A stretch of DNA of 5,129 nt, taken from NCBI GenBank assembly GCA_903931355.1, contig CAIZCB010000442.1, forward strand, positions 1 through 5,129. Reading direction: 5' to 3'. Within the stretch, counting starts at the first letter, position 1; the number at the start of each line of letters is the position of its first letter. The position numbers and the translations under genes were made by a program. Positions 1 through 5,129 of the stretch are shown piece by piece. The notes under the pieces are model-generated. The model did no database searches, was not told the DNA's origin, and saw only the letters and a program-made list of their open reading frames with translations. Source of the DNA: an uncultured Pseudomonadota bacterium. GTDB taxonomy: Bacteria > Pseudomonadota > Gammaproteobacteria > Methylococcales > Methylomonadaceae.

Positions 1-8
1 GTATTCAT
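1..8 (-). CDS. Probable start of a divergent gene (partial, runs off the left edge)
   Basis: On the minus strand an ATG occupies bases 8-6 and is preceded by a consensus Shine-Dalgarno, AGGAG (bases 20-16), at a 7-base spacing. This is the strongest ribosome binding site in the window. Only Met-Asn and part of a third codon are visible, so nothing can be said about the product. An in-frame GTG directly upstream (bases 11-9) sits too close to the AGGAG to be the better start. If real, the gene is transcribed away from the two-component system and shares its upstream region with it, as targets of QseB/PmrA-type regulators sometimes do. The call rests only on the SD and start codon, which could occur by chance. 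Confidence 0.42.
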
Positions 9-19
9 CACTCGGCTCC

Positions 20-46
20 TGTTACCTTAAAGTTGAAGAGTGTTAC
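20..46 (+). promoter_or_regulatory. Candidate regulator-binding direct repeat TGTTAC-N15-TGTTAC
   Basis: TGTTAC occurs at 20-25 and again at 41-46, exactly 21 bases start to start, so both copies face the same side of the helix. OmpR-family regulators bind direct repeats, usually about 10-11 bases apart, so a two-turn spacing is compatible but not typical. The first copy overlaps the putative Shine-Dalgarno of the leftward gene. A six-base repeat can easily arise by chance. Confidence 0.2.
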
Positions 47-66
47 ATTATTATCAGGTGGGCGCG

Positions 67-78
67 GCCTTGCAAGGC
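67..78. promoter_or_regulatory. Perfect 12-base palindrome GCCTTGCAAGGC, candidate operator
   Basis: Bases 67-78 read the same on both strands with no central spacer, and the symmetry does not extend outward. The site lies in the middle of the presumed divergent control region, about 60 bases before the response regulator start. A dyad of this kind suits a homodimeric helix-turn-helix repressor or activator better than an OmpR-family protein, which prefers direct repeats. No function can be assigned from sequence alone. Confidence 0.25.
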
Positions 79-139
79 AACAACACTCACACAAAGTTCA
101 AAACCACCGCTAATTACAACAAAAAACGGACGATTCTCA

Positions 140-799
140 ATGCGTTTATTACTGGTAGAAGATGACACAATTTTAGGCGACGGCCTTAAAGCCGGCTTGA
201 GCATGGACGGTTATGCGGTAGATTGGCTAACCGATGGTGTTCAAGCTGACGAGGCCTTGCGTTTAAATCATTACGATCTGGTTGTGTTAGACATCAATCT
301 ACCACGCATGGACGGTCTTAGCGTCCTAAAAGCCTTACGCAAGCGTAAAGATACCACGCCTGTGCTGTTGTTGACTGCCAGAGATGGTGTCACTGACCGA
401 GTTGTTGGTTTAGATAGCGGCGCTGATGATTATGTTTCCAAACCGTTTGATTTGGCGGAAATCTGCGCTCGATTACGTGCTTTAGCTCGCCGCCATGAAG
501 GTCGGGCGACGCCGTTGCTGGAACATAAAGGTGTCAGTATTAATCCCGCAGCGCATCAAGTGTTTTATCAAGACCAATTGATTGATCTCGCCCAGAAAGA
601 GTTTGAGGTTTTAAATTATTTAATGAACCATATTGGTCAAGTCATCTCTCGTGCCAAATTGGAAGAAAGTTTATATGCGTGGGGTTCGGAGGTAGAAAGT
701 AATGCGGTTGAGGTGCATATTCACCATTTGCGTAAAAAAATTGATAGCAACTTAATCCGTACTATTCGTGGTGTTGGTTACATTATTGATCATCAATAA
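140..799 (+). CDS. OmpR-family response regulator, QseB/PmrA-like
   Basis: A 219-residue cytoplasmic DNA-binding regulator, the usual length for the family. The receiver domain spans about residues 1-115: the acidic pocket is at D8/D9, the phosphoacceptor Asp is D51 in the VVLDINLPRMDG segment, the switch Thr is T79 (LLLTARD) and the conserved Lys is K101 (VSKPF). The winged-helix DNA-binding domain follows from about 125 to 217, with the typical ending VEVHIHHLRKKI and IRTIRGVGY. The sequence resembles the QseB/PmrA/TctD branch rather than clearly CusR/CopR, so the signal is not revealed by the regulator itself. The ATG at 140 puts the MRLLLVEDD strand at the N terminus as expected, but its ribosome binding site is poor. 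The stop codon abuts the kinase ATG (TAAATG), so the two are a cognate pair. Targets probably include its own operon. Confidence 0.95.
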   Translation: MRLLLVEDDTILGDGLKAGLSMDGYAVDWLTDGVQADEALRLNHYDLVVLDINLPRMDGLSVLKALRKRKDTTPVLLLTARDGVTDRVVGLDSGADDYVSKPFDLAEICARLRALARRHEGRATPLLEHKGVSINPAAHQVFYQDQLIDLAQKEFEVLNYLMNHIGQVISRAKLEESLYAWGSEVESNAVEVHIHHLRKKIDSNLIRTIRGVGYIIDHQ

Positions 800-2233
800 A
801 TGAAAATCCGTTTGCGCTTAATCCCTCGTTCGTTAAAAAAACAACTGTTGCTATTTTTGCTGTCCTCGTTATTGATAGTCTGGGGCGCGACGGCGTTTGT
901 CAGCTATAAACTGATGCGTACCGAAACAGCCGAATTATTTAATGCAGAACTGGCGCAATCGGCGCGGGTATTACATGCCTTTGTCGAAAATATGTTGCAA
1001 CAGCATTCTTTAAATAAATTATGGGGCCGTAAAGCACCGGATTTGTTTGATATGCCGATTTTAGGGCATAAATACGAACGCAAAATTGCTTTTCAATTAC
1101 GTTCGGTGAAAGAAGGCGTGGTGTTGCGTTCGGAAAGTGCGCCTGAATTTGCTTTATCACTCACCCGCAATGGCTATAGTGAAACCGAATTAGATGGCCA
1201 GTTGTGGCATGTATTTAGCATCAGCAGTGAAAATGGCGAGTATGTGATTCACGTTGGTCAGCGTGATGACATTCGCCAACAAATGGTCAACAGTATTGCC
1301 AGTGAACAAGGGATTAGTTTTCTGTTCGCGTTACCGATTCTCGGCGTGATGATTTGGCTGATTGTTAATCGCACCCTGTCACCATTAAATCAATTAAAAC
1401 GCCAATTAGCCCGCCGCGAATTTGGCAATCTGCAAGCCTTGCCCGCTAAGCGTTTACCCGATGAATTATTGCCGGTCGTTAATCAAATCAATAGCCTGTT
1501 TCAACAATTGGAACAAGCGATTAACAACGAACGCAACTTCACTTCGGATGCCTCGCACGAACTGAAAACCCCGTTAGCGGGTTTATTAACCCAAATGCAA
1601 GTGGCTCAGAAAACTGATGACCCCGCGGTTCGTTCATTGGCGCTACAAAAAGCCCAACAAGCGGTGATGCGAATGACGCATATGGTGCAACAACTACTGA
1701 CTTTGTCGCGGGTTCAGCACGATAGAGCCAGCATTAACAAACAAGCGTTAAATGTTAACGAGGCTCTGATTGCTGTGATTGCCGACATGGACGCAGTCGC
1801 TCACGCCAAATCGATTGATGTTGAACTGGAAGTGCCAGCCAATTTAGCGATGAATGCCAATCCTCAGTTATTGCAGATTTTGGTGCGGAATTTAGTCGAT
1901 AACGCGATCAAATACTCGCCCAACGGGCGTCGAGTGTTGATAAAAGCCCAACAAATTGAACAACATATTGATATTAGCGTTGAAGACAGTGGCAACGGCG
2001 TTGCTGACAATGATTACCAGCGCCTTACCCAACGCTTTTATCGCTGCGTTGAAACCGCTGCATTGGTCGAAGGTAGTGGCTTAGGTTTATCAATAGCGCA
2101 ACGAATTATCAGTTTGCACCATGCGGAAATTCAGTTTTCTAAATCTGAATTGGGTGGTTTAAAAGCTTTATTGCGCTTTCCGCTCAACAATAATCCAATC
2201 AACAATGCTGATTTGCACGCCAATATGATGTAA
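800..2233 (+). CDS. QseC-like membrane sensor histidine kinase
   Basis: A 477-residue inner-membrane kinase that should phosphorylate the regulator encoded just upstream. Two membrane segments (about 15-35 and 172-190) bracket a periplasmic domain of about 135 residues. The pattern there (AFQLR, VLRSESAP, GYSETELDGQLWHVF, VGQRDDIRQQM) matches the two-component sensor kinase N-terminal (2CSK_N) domain of the QseC/PmrB group. A HAMP linker (about 191-243) follows. The catalytic core is intact: H-box SDASHELKTPLAG with H253, N-box LVRNLVDNAIKYSP (361-374, N368), G1 DSGNG (396-400), F-box RFYR (412-415) and G2 GSGLGLSIA (425-433). The tail ends in a short Asn-rich stretch. The start codon directly follows the regulator stop and has no Shine-Dalgarno, which implies translational coupling. 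Scattered periplasmic His and Met residues do not form a clear copper site, so the ligand is unknown. Confidence 0.94.
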   Translation: MKIRLRLIPRSLKKQLLLFLLSSLLIVWGATAFVSYKLMRTETAELFNAELAQSARVLHAFVENMLQQHSLNKLWGRKAPDLFDMPILGHKYERKIAFQLRSVKEGVVLRSESAPEFALSLTRNGYSETELDGQLWHVFSISSENGEYVIHVGQRDDIRQQMVNSIASEQGISFLFALPILGVMIWLIVNRTLSPLNQLKRQLARREFGNLQALPAKRLPDELLPVVNQINSLFQQLEQAINNERNFTSDASHELKTPLAGLLTQMQVAQKTDDPAVRSLALQKAQQAVMRMTHMVQQLLTLSRVQHDRASINKQALNVNEALIAVIADMDAVAHAKSIDVELEVPANLAMNANPQLLQILVRNLVDNAIKYSPNGRRVLIKAQQIEQHIDISVEDSGNGVADNDYQRLTQRFYRCVETAALVEGSGLGLSIAQRIISLHHAEIQFSKSELGGLKALLRFPLNNNPINNADLHANMM

Positions 2234-2263
2234 TCTCGCCCGATTTCTAACAGAGTAGCGCGT

Positions 2264-3481
2264 ATGTCGGATTTAAAACTAAAAAGCTGGGTGAGCATTG
2301 CGGCAAGCATCGCGTTGTCAGCTTGTTCACCGAACAACGCTAATAGAGCTCGGCAAATTACTATTGCCAGCCCTCTCGCTGCTGATGCCGGTGATTTTCA
2401 AGCCATTACTGGCTTCGATATTTATGTTGATAAACGCAATCTTCATGCCGTAATTACCGCACAAGCCGGGAATAGCAAACAAACTTTAATCGGCTATTTA
2501 CACTCGGAAGATGGCGGTCAAAGCTGGTCAGCGGTGCAAAATATTGGCGCTGCTTTTAATTTGCCGGTCGAATCTAAACTCGGCAACGATATACAAATCG
2601 CCAGTTCCGGCAATCAACGTGTCGTGATCTGGCAAACCACTGGCGAAATTCCTGGCATGGGGCCGCTGGTAACGATTTATTCCAACGATGACGGCCAAAC
2701 TTGGCAACGCGGCAGCAATCCGACTGGCGCTGAAATCGACCAATCCCATCACGATTTAGCCGCCGATGCTCAAGGCAATTTTCATTTAGTCTGGCTGGAT
2801 GATAGAGAAGAAAATGCTTACCAAGGCTTACGCTATGCGCGCTCTGCCGACAGCGGACAACATTGGCAATTATCACAAACCTTAGATCAATCCAGCTGCT
2901 CATGCTGTTGGAATCGCTTATTAGTGAATGACCAAGGCCAAGTCAATGTGTTGTATCGCGATATGGAATTTCGCGACATGGCTTTGGCGCAATCCACCAA
3001 TAACGGCGAAACTTGGCAACGCCTCAGCACCGTGGGTGAATTTAACTGGAAGTTTGAAGGTTGCCCTCATAATGGCGGCGGGATTAGCCAAGCCAAAGAT
3101 GGCGAAATCCATAGCGTGATTTGGACAGGCGCAGAAAACCAAGCCGGCCTGTATCATTTACAATCTGCCGATAATGGTAAAAGCTGGAGCCAACCACAAG
3201 CGGTTGCCGCCGGTAGCGGTGCGTTTCATGGCGATATTGCTGCCTTAGACTCGCAGCGAGTGGCGATGATTTGGGATGCTATGGGGCCAGAAGGTTCGAC
3301 AGTGATGCTGGCCGATTCGATGGATAACGGTAAGCTATGGTCTACACCTTTATTATTATCAACCGTCGGCATTTCGGCTTCGTATCCAAGAATCGTTGCC
3401 ACTAAAAATGGTTGGCTGGCGCTGTGGACTGAGCAGCAAGCGGATAAAACTAAACACTGGCTATCAGCCGTGATTCAATGA
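2264..3481 (+). CDS. Lipoprotein with six-Asp-box beta-propeller (sialidase-like fold, probably not a sialidase)
   Basis: A 405-residue exported protein. The first 21 residues form a lipoprotein signal peptide ending in the lipobox LSAC, so C21 would be lipidated. The body carries six BNR/Asp-box repeats of the form SxDxGxxW at residues 81-88, 140-147, 194-201, 244-251 (Asn replaces Asp), 301-308 and 352-359, spaced 50-59 residues apart, as expected for a six-bladed propeller. The N-terminal FRIP arginine motif of true sialidases is missing, so automatic 'exo-alpha-sialidase' labels are probably misleading. Two unusual loops stand out: a cysteine cluster SCSCCW (C212, C214, C215) before an YRDMEFRD segment, and EGCPHNGGG (C267, H269). 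Together they could bind a metal or form disulfides. The gene lies 30 bases after the kinase and 22 before CopC, which favours a role in periplasmic metal handling; this is inference. The start has a modest AGAG ribosome binding site at 2252-2255. Confidence 0.85.
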   Translation: MSDLKLKSWVSIAASIALSACSPNNANRARQITIASPLAADAGDFQAITGFDIYVDKRNLHAVITAQAGNSKQTLIGYLHSEDGGQSWSAVQNIGAAFNLPVESKLGNDIQIASSGNQRVVIWQTTGEIPGMGPLVTIYSNDDGQTWQRGSNPTGAEIDQSHHDLAADAQGNFHLVWLDDREENAYQGLRYARSADSGQHWQLSQTLDQSSCSCCWNRLLVNDQGQVNVLYRDMEFRDMALAQSTNNGETWQRLSTVGEFNWKFEGCPHNGGGISQAKDGEIHSVIWTGAENQAGLYHLQSADNGKSWSQPQAVAAGSGAFHGDIAALDSQRVAMIWDAMGPEGSTVMLADSMDNGKLWSTPLLLSTVGISASYPRIVATKNGWLALWTEQQADKTKHWLSAVIQ

Positions 3482-3492
3482 TTTTCTGAGAC

Positions 3493-3498
3493 AAGAGG
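3493..3498 (+). promoter_or_regulatory. Ribosome binding site of copC
   Basis: AAGAGG lies 5 bases upstream of the ATG at 3504, inside the 22-base gap after the propeller gene. It fixes the CopC start and gives the best Shine-Dalgarno among the + strand genes, so CopC may be translated more strongly than its neighbours. Confidence 0.6.
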
Positions 3499-3503
3499 TT
3501 GTC

Positions 3504-3881
3504 ATGAACAAACTGAGCATAACAAAAATAATAAAACCGGCTGTGATATTGACCGCACTGCTAAGCCCATTACCGGCTTTTGCCCATGCGATTTTAGTGA
3601 AATCGCAACCCGCAAAAGACGAAACCATCAGCCAATCACCTAAACAAGTCGATTTATGGTTTAACGATGCGGTACGTAGCGAATACAAAGCGGTGGCGGT
3701 GATCGATAGCGCTGGCAAACGGGTTGATAATCACGATGTTGCTCAAGGCCTTACCGATGGCTCACACATTTACGCCACTGTTCCCAATTTAGCCCCAGGC
3801 ACTTACACCATCCGCTATCGCGTAGTTTCCGAAGATACTCATATCGTTACTGGTAAATTTGAATTTACGATAAAACCTTAA
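3504..3881 (+). CDS. copC: CopC-family periplasmic copper-binding protein
   Basis: A 125-residue protein of typical CopC length. Residues 1-27 are a Sec signal peptide ending in LPAFA, so the mature protein begins with His28 (HAILVKSQP), the N-terminal histidine that CopC proteins use with their amino group to bind Cu(II). The other expected ligands are present near the C terminus in SEDTHIVTGKFEF: D111 and H113, which become Asp84 and His86 in the mature chain. The segments QPAKDETI, VDLWFND, PNLAPGTYTIRYRVVS and the closing beta strand fit the CopC beta-barrel. No Met-rich loop for a Cu(I) site is visible, so this looks like a single-site Cu(II) type. CopC usually works with the membrane protein CopD in copper uptake or tolerance, but no copD is adjacent here. 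It is probably the last gene of the operon that starts with the response regulator. Confidence 0.93.
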   Translation: MNKLSITKIIKPAVILTALLSPLPAFAHAILVKSQPAKDETISQSPKQVDLWFNDAVRSEYKAVAVIDSAGKRVDNHDVAQGLTDGSHIYATVPNLAPGTYTIRYRVVSEDTHIVTGKFEFTIKP

Positions 3882-3925
3882 TAATTAGATAAATCGCAAG
3901 ATGCCTATGTAATTGTCATGCCTTA

Positions 3926-3970
3926 GTTAAGCCGTTCGTGCTGAGCTTGTCGAAGCATGAACGGCTTAAC
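3926..3970 (+). repeat. REP-like palindrome, copy 1
   Basis: Bases 3926-3941 pair with 3955-3970 over 16 positions: 15 are Watson-Crick and one is G-T (3938 with 3958). The 13-base loop TGAGCTTGTCGAA occupies 3942-3954. The loop plus the inner arm (CCGTTCGTGC and GCATGAACGG) resembles a REP-type intergenic repeat core that I recall as widespread in proteobacterial genomes, often mobilised by REP-associated tyrosine transposases. The outer arm GTTAAG/CTTAAC is not shared with copy 2. There is no downstream T-run, so it is not a classic intrinsic terminator, though the stem could stabilise the 3' end of the copC transcript. Confidence 0.85.
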
Positions 3971-3979
3971 GGGATAAGC

Positions 3980-4032
3980 GGTAGATTTTCCATTCATCCT
4001 TCGACTAGCTCAGGACGAACGGAAAATCTGCC
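3980..4032 (-). repeat. REP-like palindrome, copy 2, opposite orientation
   Basis: Bases 3980-4000 pair with 4012-4032 over 21 positions, with two A-C mismatches (3992/4020 and 3996/4016) and one G-T pair (3982/4030). The 11-base loop is 4001-4011. Read on the minus strand, the core is TGAGCTAGTCGAA (4012-4000), one base different from copy 1, flanked by the same CCGTTCGT type of inner arm. The outer arm (GGTAGATTTT paired with AAAATCTGCC) is unrelated to that of copy 1. The two copies face each other about 45 bases apart, a BIME-like head-to-head pair. Confidence 0.85.
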
Positions 4033-4100
4033 ACTCCATTTGTAGGATCAACGCTGCGTTTTACCCTCCTTTGTCATTTGTTTTTTGAGTTTTAAACACC

Positions 4101-4751
4101 ATGAAAAAACCGCACTTAAATCATTTCCGCATTGTTGCAATGCTGTTGGTCGTTTTCTCGTTGCTTGGCTGCGATAAATTAGGCATTAACTTCAACAAAA
4201 ATACCTCCAGCCCAGTTGGCAACCGCCCTGAATTGGATTGCATCATTGCTAATGATTTTTACGCTGTGCATTTCAGTGCCTACATTCAGCCTGGCAAAGA
4301 CGATGTTAGCAAAGATGCCAAAGCCGCATTTGTGCCTTACTGCCAACAAATTCCGCGTCCGGGCAAAATGTTTTTCACTGCTGATTTAATTGATCGCGAC
4401 ATCCGCACTACCCCAATCGGCATTCGCATCGTTGAAGTCGAAAAAACCGGTCAAAAAGCCCCTGATGACATTCGCGAAATTCGTACTGTCGCTGAAATTC
4501 CAAGCAAACTGTATCCACGCGGTGCGGTAGAAGCACAAGCTGAAATTGATAAAAACGGCGATTACGTTTTGTATTTGATGATCGGCGAAGCGATGGAAGA
4601 TGACGATAAATTCCGCGTGCCGCTGGAAGTAGGTGTTGATCCTAATGCCTTAACCATCAAAGAAATCGCCATGATTGCTGGCGGCATCGTGCTATTAATC
4701 GGCCTGATTTTCTTGGCTTATTTCCTAACCATTAAACGCAAAGCCGCTTAA
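4101..4751 (+). CDS. Lipoprotein with an additional C-terminal membrane anchor, unknown family
   Basis: I do not recognise this 216-residue protein. Residues 1-24 form a lipoprotein signal peptide with lipobox LLGC (C24). Asp25 follows, which in E. coli rules marks inner-membrane retention. A second hydrophobic segment (about 187-210) near the C terminus ends in the basic tail IKRKAA, so both ends should sit in the inner membrane with about 160 residues in the periplasm. That middle part is rich in alternating beta-like stretches (KMFFTADLIDRDI, IGIRIVEVE, YPRGAVEAQAEID, GDYVLYLMIG, FRVPLEVG) and looks like an immunoglobulin-type sandwich, loosely like FixH/YtkA-type domains. C47 and C81 could form a disulfide. 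The next gene starts 5 bases after the stop, so the pair is surely co-transcribed, and a helper role for that exported or transport protein is a reasonable guess. There is no Shine-Dalgarno before the ATG. Confidence 0.82.
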   Translation: MKKPHLNHFRIVAMLLVVFSLLGCDKLGINFNKNTSSPVGNRPELDCIIANDFYAVHFSAYIQPGKDDVSKDAKAAFVPYCQQIPRPGKMFFTADLIDRDIRTTPIGIRIVEVEKTGQKAPDDIREIRTVAEIPSKLYPRGAVEAQAEIDKNGDYVLYLMIGEAMEDDDKFRVPLEVGVDPNALTIKEIAMIAGGIVLLIGLIFLAYFLTIKRKAA

Positions 4752-4756
4752 ACACC

Positions 4757-5129
4757 ATGACTAATTTGAAATTTTCTGGCTTCGCGCAATGCTTGATTGC
4801 GGCTTTATTGTTGCTGCAATCAAGTGCTGCTTCTGCACATGCTCCCGGTTTAAGCTCGATTGATGTAGTGCTAAACGCCGAGCAAATGGATGTAAAAATC
4901 ACTTTTGCTTTGCAAGATATTGAAGCTTTTGCGCCGATGGACAGCGATTTAGATGCTGAAGTGAGCGATGCCGAACGCGAGGCAGCAAAACCGAATATCG
5001 CGCAATTATTAGCTAAGCAATTGCGGGTCAATAACCACGATCAAGATTTGCAGCCTTTAGAGGCCGGACAAGTTAGTTTTGACGAGCAAAACAACGCTCA
5101 TGTTGAATTTCATTATGCGGTTCAGCCAC
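4757..5129 (+). CDS. HupE/UreJ-like exported protein, N-terminal part (runs off the right edge)
   Basis: The reading frame is open from the ATG at 4757 to the window edge, giving 124 residues without a stop. Residues 1-27 are a Sec signal peptide ending in SAASA, and the predicted mature chain starts at His28 (HAPGLSSIDVVL). Residues 62-73, DSDLDAEVSDAE, form a canonical EF-hand calcium loop with acidic or polar residues at positions 1, 3, 5, 7, 9 and 12. A signal peptide, a beta-rich start with an 'AH' N terminus and one EF-hand-like loop are typical of the periplasmic domain that precedes the membrane helices in long HupE/UreJ-family proteins, putative nickel/cobalt or other metal permeases. 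The transmembrane part would lie outside the window, so the family call is tentative. The start is 5 bases after the preceding stop, with no Shine-Dalgarno, so translation is probably coupled. Confidence 0.75.
   Translation, partial: MTNLKFSGFAQCLIAALLLLQSSAASAHAPGLSSIDVVLNAEQMDVKITFALQDIEAFAPMDSDLDAEVSDAEREAAKPNIAQLLAKQLRVNNHDQDLQPLEAGQVSFDEQNNAHVEFHYAVQP

Larger units (their letters stand above)
9..139. promoter_or_regulatory. Intergenic control region upstream of the two-component operon, possibly divergent
   Basis: This gap should contain the promoter of the response regulator operon and, if the leftward gene is real, a second promoter facing left. It holds a direct repeat (20-25 and 41-46), a perfect palindrome (67-78) and a nonamer seen twice with one difference (AAAGTTGAA at 29-37, AAAGTTCAA at 93-101). 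No convincing sigma-70 -35/-10 pair with 16-18 base spacing is visible toward the right. Toward the left, GATAAT (55-50) with TTGCCT (80-75) is a possible pair, but its 19-base spacing is long. The regulator's own ribosome binding site is weak (CGGA at 127-130). Confidence 0.45.
3882..4100. other. Intergenic region with paired inverted repeats, no gene
   Basis: This 219-base gap separates the four-gene block from the next gene pair. Its centre (3926-4032) is filled by two REP-like hairpins. Beyond them lies a short perfect dyad, AACGC-T-GCGTT (4050-4060), and a pyrimidine-rich run into the ATG at 4101. No credible -35/-10 pair was found for the downstream genes. The start at 4101 lacks a clear Shine-Dalgarno. 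No small ORF with a ribosome binding site was seen. Confidence 0.6.

Noticed and set aside
939..1160. Antisense open frame within the kinase gene, with similar ones at 2131-2337 and 3464-3718
   Set aside because: They overlap well-supported + strand genes and show no domain, signal peptide or start signal of their own.
140..2233. Assigning the pair as CusRS/CopRS copper sensors
   Set aside because: The kinase periplasmic domain matches the QseC/PmrB type and shows no obvious His/Met copper cluster. Proximity to copC alone is not enough to name it.
2528..3157. Several antisense open frames (2528-2752, 2574-2903, 2921-3157) and a + strand frame at 2928-3119
   Set aside because: They are shadows of the propeller gene, whose repeated Asp boxes define the true frame.
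2264..3481. Catalytic exo-alpha-sialidase
   Set aside because: Asp boxes show only the propeller fold. There is no FRIP motif, I could not identify the arginine triad and Tyr/Glu pair, and there is no sialic acid gene context.
3926..4032. Rho-independent terminator(s) after copC
   Set aside because: The stems are strong but neither is followed by a T-run, and the shared core marks them as REP-like repeats.
3926..4032. CRISPR-like repeat pair
   Set aside because: There are only two copies, in opposite orientation and with diverged flanks. There is no spacer-repeat periodicity.
4050..4060. AACGC-T-GCGTT dyad as an operator or remnant of another repeat
   Set aside because: Five-base arms with no outward extension are too short to separate from chance.
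4732..5031. Minus-strand open frame of 99 codons over the right-edge gene
   Set aside because: It is antisense to the frame starting at 4757, which has a signal peptide and an EF-hand loop. The antisense product has no recognisable features and no good ribosome binding site.

Overview
The window looks like a chromosomal stretch of a moderate-GC Gammaproteobacterium. The two-component pair is of the QseB/QseC (PmrA/PmrB) type. The CopC-type copper protein, the metal-transporter-like gene at the right edge and the intergenic hairpin repeats with a TGAGCTTGTCGAA core would all fit a methanotroph-like (Methylococcales) genome. That placement is an impression from gene content, not a proven assignment.

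Layout: all complete genes lie on the + strand. At the extreme left edge, a strong Shine-Dalgarno plus ATG on the minus strand suggests a divergent gene whose first codons occupy bases 8 to 1. The roughly 130-base gap that follows carries a perfect 12-base palindrome and a direct repeat spaced by two helical turns. Next comes a tightly packed four-gene block: an OmpR-family response regulator (140-799), a QseC-like sensor histidine kinase starting on the very next base (800-2233), a lipoprotein made of a six-Asp-box beta-propeller (2264-3481), and CopC (3504-3881). Gaps of 0, 30 and 22 bases make co-transcription likely. A 219-base intergenic region then holds two REP-like hairpins in opposite orientation. 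The right part has a doubly membrane-anchored lipoprotein of unknown family (4101-4751) and, 5 bases later, the start of an exported HupE/UreJ-like protein with a canonical EF-hand loop (4757 to beyond the window edge).

How the parts may fit together: the kinase and regulator would sense an envelope signal. The next two genes encode exported proteins with plausible metal sites: a propeller with a CxCC cluster plus a CPHNGG loop, and CopC with the His1/Asp/His copper-site residues. The second pair adds an inner-membrane-anchored periplasmic protein and a putative metal permease. A periplasmic copper/metal-handling module under two-component control is the best reading. Only the CopC assignment directly points to copper; the rest is inference from context.
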